Of a DNA stretch of 64,000 nucleotides, positions 37,501-49,500 are shown one piece after another (position 1 is the stretch's first letter; every line of letters starts with the position of its first letter). The translations under genes were made by a program, and so were the position numbers. The stretch is from NCBI GenBank assembly GCA_946406115.1, contig OX291544.1:35109521-35173520 (forward strand), given 5' to 3'. A model generated the notes under the pieces. It had not been told where the DNA came from. It searched no databases and was given only the letters and a program-made list of their open reading frames with translations. Source of the stretch: Apoda limacodes. Taxonomy: Eukaryota; Arthropoda; Insecta; Lepidoptera; Limacodidae.

Positions 37501-40500
37501 TTTAAATTTATGTCTATATTATATGTATCTTTATATATGCAAATGTTCATCGTATTCTAAAGTAATGTAGATATTGTATATGTAAGAGGAAGTCAAGAAT
37601 CGTGTATAGAAATAGGTAGATAGTACTAGCATGCATCGGAATTAAGTCGGTGGCCTTAATTTGTGTAGAGAACGAAACTCACTTAATATAGCTATCTCAT
37701 TCTAATTTATCAGTTCCGTATTGCCTGTTGCATTTGTTGTTGATCAGTTTTCATACGTGTATGATGGTGATGTATCTTTAATTAAATATCATTGGTCCGC
37801 TGCATCCCTTTTAATTGAAACCTATATAATTTTAGTTCTTTATCTTTCTTTCTTTTTTGTTATGGTAGTTATGAATACTTTAGAGATAGTAATTAAACAA
37901 AGAAATAGATTTTTTATTATATTTTATTTTTTTCTGTATAATGTTCTGTATAATATCCTATACGGATATGTTTATTTAGCTAATTCAGCGAGCATGTATT
38001 TTTTTGTATGCATGTATCATGTATGTAGATCTGACGGCGAATAAAGGGCTCCACTAAAAATCAGTGTTGTGGCTTTGGCCGCAGCTTATGCTGAGTGGAT
38101 ACCCTATTTGGAATTATGCAACACAAAAAACTTGTGTTGCTAACCTTTTTTTTTTTTTTGTATTTTTGATAGTTTTGTTGTACCTATAATGTGTTGCTTA
38201 TTTGCTAAATAAAAGATTTTCTTCTTCTTCTTCTTCTTCTTTATAATATATAAAATAAGATCGAAAAACAACAGACGCGACCTCCCAACAGATTATATGT
38301 GACTGACTGAGGTGCCGGTCTACCCAGAGTAAGCGCGACGATTCTATTACGTCGGTCCACCCGACGAATTTTAATCTTTTCAGAACATATGGTATTAGCA
38401 ATAACAGAAGTTGCAGTAAAATCATTAATTGTATATGTTTGCGCAATTTTTAATTTTAGGAAGTTTGTAGATTTTTCCAATTTTAAATGCACATTTATTA
38501 TTTTTCGCTGCTGATTTACAGATATAACAGTGATAAATGCGTTTTTCGCAACAAAACAACTATATCCTGTCTCAAAATGTTTGTTTCTTTAGCAGGGATA
38601 TAGTTGCGATAGACGAAGCACTTGCTAAGATCACGTATAATATACAACCACCAGAGTAATATGGCCTTCCTAAAATCCATAAGCAAAATTTACCTTTACG
38701 ACTTATCGTAAGTCAGATTGATTCATGCATGTAACTAAGGTACTGCAGCCATTAACCGGTCTCACGTCTTCATAAGGTAAGTTCTACCTTTAAATTGACG
38801 GCGTTGCTTTGGGTAGCCCAATTGCTCCTGTGGTTGCGCCGCGTGCCATTAAAATATGGAAAAGGTACGTCGATGACAGCATTCAAGGATGTCTAAATTA
38901 AAGTCCGTTCTGACAGTTCTTTGAGTCATTCAGTTTATAGAAAACCAACACACACTAATAGGTATTTACGTGCCACGTCACACCATTACCTATGTCACCT
39001 AGCTTCAGTAGTCGCCTTATTGACCAATCGTGCATATAACCTGTGCGACGAAGAACATTTACCTGGTGAACCGAAACATGTCAAAGGTACTGGTCAGAAA
39101 TGGGTTAAAAAGACACGAGATACAGGTAAAAGAACGTTTACGTTGGGTGGATAGACAACCAGCGTATCTTCCGTTTGTAAAAGGTGTAACGGACGTCGGC
39201 AGAATATTAAATAATTATGAAATCGAGACAGTGTTTACTTATGACAAGATATCCAGTAGTATGGGATCGCCGAAGGATAAATTACCACTCCAGTCAGGAA
39301 ACTGGTCAGTGTGTAAAAAGTTGACTGTAGCTTTGGTAGTTCGTACATTGGACAGACGAACCGTTCTATTGCTACTCGTACCAAGGAACACATCGCTGCA
39401 GTCAAAAAGAACGACCAGCTACAGCGGAGCATTTACTTGATTCCGGCCCCAATCACTGGATAGAATAACATAACCCAAAAGTATTATCTGCGGTGTCACG
39501 TTTCCAAGACTTTAAGGCCGGGTCCGCGAATTTTAACAATATTTATTTAGTGTTTACCATTTTTATTAATCATATTTTTTAGTCTCGAAACATCTTTTTC
39601 GTCGTAACCTTCCGTAACTGGAGCACTACTTTTGTATTAGGACCCTCAAATAAATCAGAAATGCACTTTTTCGCTACCATATTGTAGAAAGTGATTTGTT
39701 TTGATATGGTATTTTTAGTCTGTTTAGTTCTCCTCTTGCGTGATTAATTCCAAAATTTATTATATTTCTATATACATGCAAGAAATGTCAAACTTATTTA
39801 CTTTGACATACTTACTTTTTACTCTAAAATTTGAGATTTGAAAGGTTGACATAGAAAAAAAAAATATGTCAACAGTTTTTTGGAGTATAAAGTTCACGCA
39901 AGACGTGAAAATCTGACAAGAAAATGTTGTTAATTATGTGCATATTTAAAATGCCGTGATTTGAGAATATTAAAAAGGTACAAGAAGAAAAGAAAGTAAT
40001 TTAAAAGGAAGCGGATAATCCGGGTATGCGGCTGTTGTTTATCTCCGCACCGTTGACAGCAATGGTCATGTCCGCGTTAGTCTAGTGGTCGCAAAGAGTA
40101 AGGTAGCACCTTTGCGGACAAAGTTGACAATCCCCAAGCTGGAGTTGTCAGGAGCTGCATTGTTGACTCGACTCCTAAACCATGTTTCCTCCACCTTGGG
40201 TCAATGGGTCCAATTTGACTACGTCACGGCACGACGGACAGTCAAATCGTTTTGTCTTGGCTTAAGGCGTCCCTTCATGCCCTAGAGACTACTAAATACT
40301 AAATCCAGTCTTTTGTGGTGTCTCTGGATTGGCGTCACGTGCCAGGGTCCTGATTGCCTCGCATATCATTAATCACCCGCTCTGGTGCGGTCCTGACTGG
40401 CTGGCCTCTCCTGAAGACACTAGGCCTTATACAGTTGTGGAGTTTGTTGACCCTCTGCCGGGGTTAAAGCTGCTGTTGAGCAGACTGTGGACACTTTACC

Positions 40501-43500
40501 GAATTTTCTGCTTAATAAAGTTGGTGTCACCGGTTGGATTAAGAGGTTCCTCCACAACTTATGCAACAGCTCACAGCCAAGGACGTCTTCAGTCTTGTCT
40601 CCTGAAGAGCGTCAGGATGCCCTCCTCACCTATGTTCGACTGGTACAGGCTCATTTGTTTGGAAAGGCAATTGGTCTTCTTCGTTCAGAGAACGGGAAAT
40701 TGCGGGGAAGCCTTGCTCGTCTTAATTTGTTTCTGGACGAGTCGGAGTTTTTGCGAGTGGGCGGTAGGCTTCGTAACTCAGAATTGCCCTATGGGGCTCG
40801 GCATCCTCTCTTGTTGCCCAAGAGCGGTCATTTTGTTGAGTTTGCTGATCAGGGACCGCCATGTTAGGAACTGTCATGCCGGTCCAAATGCATTGCTGGC
40901 TTGTCTGCAGCGAGATTATTGGATTTTCGGAACGTTATCTTCAAATATATCCCTTGTTACAGGGACCCTTGACCCAGCCACAAAAGGGATGAGTTGTCGT
41001 CCGATCATGTCCGGACCGCTCGACCTTTTGCTAAAGTTGGGGCGGATTTCGCGGGTCCGTTTTAGGTGAAGACGTCAAGTGTTCGCAGTGCCCGACAGGT
41101 TAAGGCCTATTTATGAGTCTTCGACTGTCTATTTTCCAAGGCTGTGCATCTGGAGCTCGTTTCATCCATGTCTACAGAGGCCTTTGTCGCATGTCTATCG
41201 CGGTTTGTCAGTCGGCGTGGACTACCTCACTTGATTCGCTCGGACTGTGGTACCAACTTCAAGGGTGTATATCGCTATCTGAAAGAGGTCCTTCAGTTTT
41301 TGTCGGACAATCACACTTATATCGATTCGGAGCTGTCCAGACGGGGCGTGACTGGGATTTTCGATCCTCCCGGCTATCGCTCGTGGGGCGGTATTTCCGA
41401 AGCAGCTGTCAAGGGCGCCAAAATTAACCTTCGTCGTGTGATTGATGAAACGGTTCTCACGTTTGAGGAATTGCAAACGGTATTTTGCAATGTCGAAGCG
41501 GTGTTGAACTCACGACCGCTTTGTCCGATCTCGTCGGATCCTAGTGAACTGGAAGCGCTAACTCCAGGCCATTTCTTGATCGGTAGTCCCTTACTTTTGC
41601 CTGAAGTAAGGATCTTCATCGATGTGTCAGTCAATCGGTTATCGCGCTTTCAGTTGCTTCAGCAAATTACACAATTGTTCCACCGTCGGTGGTTCTCTGA
41701 ATATTTACATTTGTTACAGCAACGGGTTTGGTGGATGGATAAAACCAACCCCCCCGCGCGTCGGAGACCTCGTCCTCTTATAGGACCCAAATTTACCGCC
41801 TTTGCAATGGCGTTCAATTATTCCCCGGGTCGGATGTTATCCCGCGGGTCGCATAGGTTATGGTAGGGGATTCAGTTTTAAAGCGCTTTCTCGATTTCCA
41901 GTCGATTGACGGTTCTGTTTCGGTTTATCCTCATCCAGACACGGTCTGGCTGGGGCAGGGGTTTATTCGGAAAAGAATCAATGACTCAACCGTGTCGACG
42001 GGTTAGCTATGATTCATCGCGCCTATTCTGTTGTCGTTACAGTTTGAATTCGATAATTACTTTTCAACTGCAAAAAGGCCAGTTGTCGATCGGTTTAGTG
42101 ATTTTCGGTGTTTTGTGTATCAAGTGGAATCACAGGAAAGCTGTCAGGAACTTCAACTTGATTTCATCACCAATTAAATAAGCGCGTCCCCCCGTCAGCA
42201 ACGAGTTACATACAGTACCTAAATTCATTCACCTCACCCACGACTCGTTAGACGAGCCGGTACAAATACATAGATAGATGTAAAAATAATTATTTCGCGC
42301 CGAATTTACGGCCCAGACAGTTTTAAGGACAGACCTACCTAAGAACAAATCGCAGAGCAGGACTGACTCTAGACTATATCAAGAATTGACATATTTATTA
42401 TTTGATTGGACAAGAACTGGCACACTCCGGATTCCGAACACAGATATGTACCCTTATCTCCAGAAAGTACGACTGACCAGCCCCCTTTTTTTGCGATCGC
42501 GTTTCTTATCCTTAATTTTATAATTAATTGAATAGTTTTTTCACTTCATTTTGTGCGCAAATATTCTATAGTATTTTTTATATGATTGTAATTTTTTGTT
42601 AATAATTTTTTTTGTAAATTAATTTGTATTTTTAAATTTGTTAATTTATGCCCCCTATTACGTGGCAACGGAGCGACATTATGGTACGTGTGTCGATTGA
42701 AATTCGAAAATATAAACAAAATTTCAATAGAAAAGACGGTTTCAGGTTGTCAAACATATGGAAAGTAGTGATCGAGTTAAGCAATAATCGAAAATTAAAT
42801 CTGACTTCGAGTTCGCATAGTCACGCCGTCACAATATGTCGTGACATGGCACCGGGCCAAAACTGTGACGAACAGCGCAAACGCACAAGAAGGAGGGTAG
42901 AAAGATATATCTGCCCAATGTAGTTAGCTGCACTACGCATATCCGCAGTCCGTCCGCGACCACGGTGCATTAAACTGTGCCGAAATATCGGAAACGTGAT
43001 AAAACTTATTATGGTAAGACCCCTTTTTATTTGTTTATAATATTACATTTGTTTTTCATATGTTCTAGGTATTTGCTGAAAGACTTTGTGCTATTCCAAT
43101 ATGGTTGCATGTTGTAGAATACTATTAACTTTCAGTAATCGCGAATAAGTTTCATGCTTGCTAGGGAATCGAAATATAAGGACTGATTATTAGGTTATAA
43201 TGAAATATTATACGACACGAGAGTAGGGGATAAAATGGATAAGAAAAATATCCATGAAATCGCTAAAGCGAGAAACTGGGTTTTGGAAGTTTGGTATTTG
43301 ATTTTATACTGGTCTGGTTTTGAGGTACATCTTGTTTGATAGTAGGGTTGTCACTGTCAGACGTTTTGGTTTTTAAAGGTAAAACAGATAAAGCGGTCTT
43401 TTTAGAACCTCACTCTTCGTCTCAAATGTGACTACACGTACCTTGCCGTCGTTTCCTGGGTGCAGGTCAGTTATTCTGCCCATAGCCCACTTTCCTGCTG

Positions 43501-46500
43501 GCAAATTTTTATCTTGAATTGTCACTTAATCTCCAATTTTGATTTTTTCTTGATGTAAAGATCGGCTTCTTCTATTTAATTAAGTCAGTTTTATCAATTT
43601 TATCAATTGCTTCCTTATGATGTTAGTTTGATGAAAGATTTAGTCAATAGCCAGCTTGTTCTTCTTGTTCTCCACAAGAAGTCTATCACCGATAAAACTG
43701 ATCTTGCGGTCAAAAAATGTGTTGGCGTCAAGAAGTCTACATCTTCTGTATCTTTAGTCAAGGGACACAGAGGTCTGGAGTTTAGGCATGCTTCTAATTG
43801 TGATAGTATAGTAAGTATTTTTCGTAAGTTAACTTTTGCTAACCGATCATTTTTTTCATATGATATTTCAAACTTTTTATAGCACTTTCCCAAAGACCTC
43901 TAGCGGAAGGCCATGAGGGTGCGTTGAACTGCCACTCTATTTGCATTTCGGTCAGTTCGGTCATAAAATCAGGACTTAAAATTTTTTGCTTAAAATAATA
44001 TGCTTCTTGAATTATATTATCTATTAGAGCTAACGATATTAGTCTCGTTATAAATATGATCTGTTGTTCCCTTTCTTGCAGCCATCCTACGCAAAGTTGC
44101 CAGAAATGCAGAAAAAGTATGGTCTGACACAAATTCTGGGCGGGTGCACCAAGTTACAAGCGTCCATAGGCTACGGTGACCGCTTAACATCGAGCGGAAC
44201 GTATGCTTGTTTGCCACCTTAGCGGTATAAAAAAAAAAGTGCTTTTTTGTAGTCAAAAAAAAGCTATGTAGAGTCATCTGTTAATTTCTTGGTATTTTTC
44301 TATGTCTAGATATTCTTGCATAAATGATTGATACGCTCTTCAAATATTTTCGTGTTTTTTTCAAAATGTAAAAATTGCACAACGGCCATAGGTCTCGTGC
44401 ACTACGGACTAATGTTTCGACTCCTAAGGCTCAAATGTATATCCACTGTCCAGGGTAGTATATTTGCGCCTGTTGTTGCCTTCTGCAAAATCAGCTGCCA
44501 TTATTCTGTGTTCCTTGAAGATGTGACGGCGCGAAGGTATTGTCGCAAGTAGCGTCCTAAACTAGAGGCCGCCCCATTCTCCAAGGAATCATAGTCATGC
44601 CGTCTGGTTTCTTACCATCGTCACGTACTAGACCATTCGGTTCAAGAATAGTTAATAATCGTTAAAGCTCTCGTGACGAGAAAACCTGCCTGCACACTTT
44701 GTGTGTGGCTGCGATGTGCTGGTCGACAGTAAAGTCACAATGGCATAACACGGTACGGTTGTAGTAATTTAAATAAATAGATGATTTGATATGGGTCATA
44801 TTCTTTTCAGATACTTTGACGTATGCCATAAACATTTTTAGATTACAACTAGACAGTATATAAAAAAAGGTTTTACAACATGCCCCCAAAATCTAAAATG
44901 TTTCAATTGGTACTATATTGTCTAAATAATAACTCACAAGTTAAAATTAACAGTAACGAATTAAACATTTAGTTGACAACCCTAAATATTCAACATGTTG
45001 ACAACCCTAAAGTATTTACGCATTTCTTGTGTGCAACTCGCCTTAATGGCTTAGTCATAAGGTCTGCTGATAATTCAGTTGAAGGCATAAAATTTAAGTT
45101 AACAACGTTTTCAGCCACATTTTCTCTAATAAAATGATACTTTGTATCAATATGTTTCGTTCGGCCGTGGTGGACAGCTTTATGAGCTATCTTATGTGCA
45201 CCTTGACTATCCCCGAATAGAAAAACAGAATCTAATTTTTCACTCAACTTGTACAGGAATCGTTGCAGAACAACAGCTTCCTTAGTAGCCGAGCAGAACG
45301 CCATGTATTCGGCTTCGGTTGACGAAAGAGCTACTGTAGATTGCTTTCTCGACTCCCATGATACTGGGCCGTTACCTAATAGAAATTCAAAACCGGTGTA
45401 GGAACGACGGTCAATTCGATCGTTTGCCCAGTCAGCATCCACAAAACTACGCAGTTGCCAGTTTTTCTATACGTGATGCTAAGCAACGTAGCTTTAAGGT
45501 ATTTTAGTACGCGCTTAGTTATTAAATTGGCTTAGGTAGCACATTGTATATGTAATGTCTGGCCTTGTATTGACTGCTATGTACATAAGCGACCCTATTA
45601 AACTTTGATACGAAAAGAAATTATCAAACTTACATGTGTCTGTCGTATTTGTTTTATTCATCGATAATGGCGTATCAAAGACTTTGCAATCTTATAAATC
45701 ATATTTTCTTAACAAAGTATTGATGAATGTCTTATGATTTAGGTAAATATCATCATTATTTTCAGTAATATTAATGCCTAAAAAATAATTTAAAGTACCG
45801 AGGCTTTTTAAAGAAAAATATTTGCCCAAGTCATATTCGACTATGTCAAAATGTCTCTGATCTTTAAAAAATAAAATTGAAACCACCAAAACGATACTAA
45901 AATGTTTGGTGTAAATACAGAGCTTCAAAGGAGTTCTATTGAAACCAATTGAAGATCGGATGTTAGTCAATTTAATATTCCATGCCCTAGGTGCTTGTTT
46001 AAGTCCGTAAAGGGACTTCTTTAAAAGACACACCTTATTTTCTTTTTCATCTAGTACAATGCCTTGTGGTTGCTCCATATAAACTTTCTCCTCAAGGTCT
46101 CCGTACAAAAACGCGGTATCAACATCAAGATGATGCAATTTTCATGAATTTACCGTGCTAATGCCAAAAGGTTTCGCAGAAACGAATTTCTAACTACAGG
46201 TGAAAAAGTTTAATTTTAGTCCACCCCCGCTTGCTGTGTGTATCCTTATGCAACCAAACCAATAGATTCTGTTTCTCTATTCGGGGATAGTCAAAGTGCA
46301 CATAAGATAGCTCATAACTCTATCCACCACGGCCGAACAACACATTTTGATACAAAGTATCATTTTATTAGAGAAAGGTGGCTAAAAACGTTTTTAACTT
46401 AAATTTTTTGCCTTCAACTGAATTATTAGCAGAATTTATGACTAAGCCATTAAGGCGAGTTGAACACAAGAAATGCGTAAGTACTTTAGGGTTGTCAACT

Positions 46501-49500
46501 AAATGTTTAATTCGTTACTGTTTGTTTTAACTTGTGAATTATAAATTCAGATAATATTGTACCAATTGAAACATTTTAGATTATGGGGGCATGTTGCAAA
46601 ATCTTTTTTATAAACTGTTTAGTTGTAATCTAAAAATATTTATGTCATATGTCAAAGTATCTGACAAAATTAACAATAAAGAATATCAAAACATCTTTTT
46701 ATTTAAATTACCAAAAACTATACGTTATCAGCACGCAAAATGTTTTTTTGAATTAGTGTTAAAATAGTGTTAGAATAATATTATGTACAGGAAATACATA
46801 ATTATTGAAAATTCTGTCGGCGAGCTGTCAAATTTACTAGGAAACAAATTAGTTTCGTGGTAAATAATAAGTAACCAAGTAAGTAAATTTACAATTCGTG
46901 TGCAATCAATATGCAAGGAAACGAAGACGCAGATTCTGGAGCAAGTAAGTCATCTTTTGGTATTTCTGGCATCAGATCTTCGTGTGGTAGAAAAGGCTAT
47001 TCCATTTGGAAATTTAAGATGCGTATGTACCTTCTTCACGAGGATTAAATAATGTGTATAGAAGGATACCCTGAAGGTGATACTACTTCCGTTATTATCA
47101 AGTGTAATAAAGAGCGAAAAACCTTGTCAACTATATTTCTTACGTTAGACGGTGCAGCAATCACTCATGTTATGAGGGCCACAACCGCAAAAGAAGCGTG
47201 AGAGCATATGAAAATAAAGGCATGGGACGAAAGTTGTCTTTAGAGAGAAAACTCTATAAGTTCCCTTTGAATGGTTGTAGTGGTAACCTAGGAAGTTATA
47301 TCAATGCTGTTTTAGTTACAGTTCAAATTTGGCTGACATTGGTAAAGTGATAGAAGACTCATCAATAGTAGCAATTTTTTTAGAAGGTTTGACACCTCAC
47401 TATGATTTTTAGTTATGGCTTTAGAGAATTCTAACATTGAAGTGACATGTGAAATAGTAAAAAATAAATTATTAAATGAATTTGCGAAAATATCTGACAG
47501 ATAATCGAATGTTGATACTGCTCTACGTAGTCGGCACAGTCAGAAACAAAAACCTAAGTTCAAGAAAAAACCTGTGGTGTGTTATTCATGCAAAGAGCCT
47601 GGTTATAAGAGGCTAGATTGTCCACATTAAAGAGACAAGATAAATGAATAAGCTCAGTGTACTACGAGTCAAGATTACACGCTTTTGTCTGCAAATAATG
47701 TCAACACCAATATAGAATTACTTGTAAACGATAAATGGTACGTTGATTCTGTTGCAACAACACACATGAGCTCAAGGTTAGATTGAATGGATAATATTCC
47801 GCCATTTGACTCTGGTAAAGCAACTGTGGCAAATGTTGTTGTATTAAAAAGTTAATATTTAGGTAATGTTTCCATATCAAATACTTCTGATATTCTTAAG
47901 ACTGTCAAAGATGTAATATTTGTACCAGGTTTAAAATCAAATCTTATTTCTGTCAGCCAAGCTGTTTGCAAAGTTTTTACAGTTGTTTGTAATAAGACTG
48001 GTTTTAACTTGTATAATTATTTTGATGTTTCTTATTCAGGTGATTCTATTTTACACGCTTTGGAATGTGATGGTTTAAATTCGTTGGACTGTACGACGAC
48101 TATTCCTCGCAATCAAATGTAGTATATAGTAGTATGAGTATGAGTTATATTATTCTACGACTATTTGAACACTAATTCAAAAATCATTTTTCGTGCTGAT
48201 TACGTATAGTTTTTGGAAATTTAAATAAAAAGATGTTTTGATATATGTTAACACCGCACGCTACATCGTGTTATCACCGCTACAAGAATGTAACACAAAT
48301 TGCATCTATAACTGCATTTCAATAATTCATAATGTTTCGCAATATAACACGTTAATATTTACATAATAAAAACTATTTTCTTTATAGGGACTAGTTTAGA
48401 TTTAAGAAAATGTTATAACAATAAGTGTAGAATTGTATTAAGTTAGGCAAAAGTAGAGTAGGTTTGTTTCATTTCCCCTCTTTACTATTTGTTGATATCA
48501 AAAATGATATTGTGTGAGTACCGACATGTTGTCGACTTTGTACGTACGACTATCCCCAAAAAAGCGGGAAATTTAGAATGTCTGTAAAACATATGCCATT
48601 TGTTGTGCAAAAATGTACAGAACTACTACGTAAAGTTCTATATAGACCGTATGTACGATTATTAAGTTACAGGTGAAAATAGTTAGCGTGTTGAGTATTG
48701 TAAATTCTTTCTCCCTCACTCCTATGATAATAGACTGCGATAGAGATACAAAAGGGATGGGTCTATGGGTAAAAAAGAGAAAGACTGTCTGAAACTTTAC
48801 CTGGCCAGGGTCATTAAGTCCTTAGGCTATGCCTTAAATAAGTATCGCAGTTGGAATGCACACCTTTGCCCCTATACGTAGGTATCTACACCGTTACGGC
48901 AAGTAGTATGGTTAGGGCGCAAATTACATGTAAACTTACGAAATACAATAGCTTATAACTCAGCAACCGGGATACATAGGATAAAGGTAAATGTATCATT
49001 AGATACCTCTCGTAGGATTTCATACAGGTAACTTTAAGCCCTGAAGTACAGGAGCACAAGTAAAATCCTGAAAACTTGTATCACACATTTTTTCATGAAT
49101 AAACATACTGACAGACACCGAAAATACTGAAAGGTACGTCCGAATTTTAGGTCTATTTTTTGACATATAGCACAAAGTCTGTAGTCATCTAGAATAGGCA
49201 GAAAGAATTCCAGCTCTTCTCTCACTGCGGCCTAACCGTTACAAGCTTCATTGCCAGAACGTTTTCGAGGTTTAGGCTTCCGATCTGTTTCTAAAGTTGC
49301 TCTCCCTGCTTTCCTTTAAAATTAAAATTCTTTCAAATATTCTAGAAATTGTTGAAGTATCTTTCATGAAAGAAGCCAGAAATGCATGGATATAGCATGC
49401 CCATATACTGATTTCCAAAAAATCCGCAGCGTTTGTGGGATGGGCCGATCTGGGAACTGGTGCAGAAACAACTTTTTGAAACGTGCTTGAACCTCGCAGA

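Larger units (their letters stand above)
32984..38387 (-). mobile_element. BEL/Pao LTR retrotransposon, both LTRs present, pol core lost
   Basis: In sense (minus) order: 5' LTR (38387-37164, split by an insertion), gag, a chimeric patch, RNase H remnant, integrase, polypurine tract and 3' LTR (33290-32984). The LTRs begin TGTTCTG and end CAACA. Flanking bases are 'catgg' left and 'tatgg' right, a 5-bp duplication with one mismatch, as usual for BEL/Pao. Protease and reverse transcriptase are absent; in their place at 35167-35395 lie a jockey LINE fragment and a piece of LTR. Confidence 0.88.
44752..46140 (-). mobile_element. Ty1/copia remnant, minus strand: reverse transcriptase to 3' LTR
   Basis: Sense order: reverse transcriptase, RNase H, polypurine tract 'tttgggggca' and an LTR starting TGTTG at 44880, running to about 44752. 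The LTR aligns with 46592-46723. The 5' half of the element is absent here. Confidence 0.82.
46258..48125 (+). mobile_element. Ty1/copia remnant, plus strand: RNase H end, LTR, gag and protease
   Basis: In plus order: end of RNase H ('[19 protein letters not shown]' near 46280-46340), polypurine tract 'ttatgggggca', LTR 46592-46723, a primer-site-like 'gttatcagcacgc', leader, gag and protease. The LTR thus joins the 3' end of one copy to the 5' end of another, as in a tandem pair sharing one LTR. Confidence 0.8.

Noticed and set aside
37721..38044. 107-codon hydrophobic ORF as a membrane protein gene
   Set aside because: AT-rich sequence readily gives Phe/Tyr/Val/Ile-rich frames; it starts with a non-ATG codon and lies in a mobile insertion.
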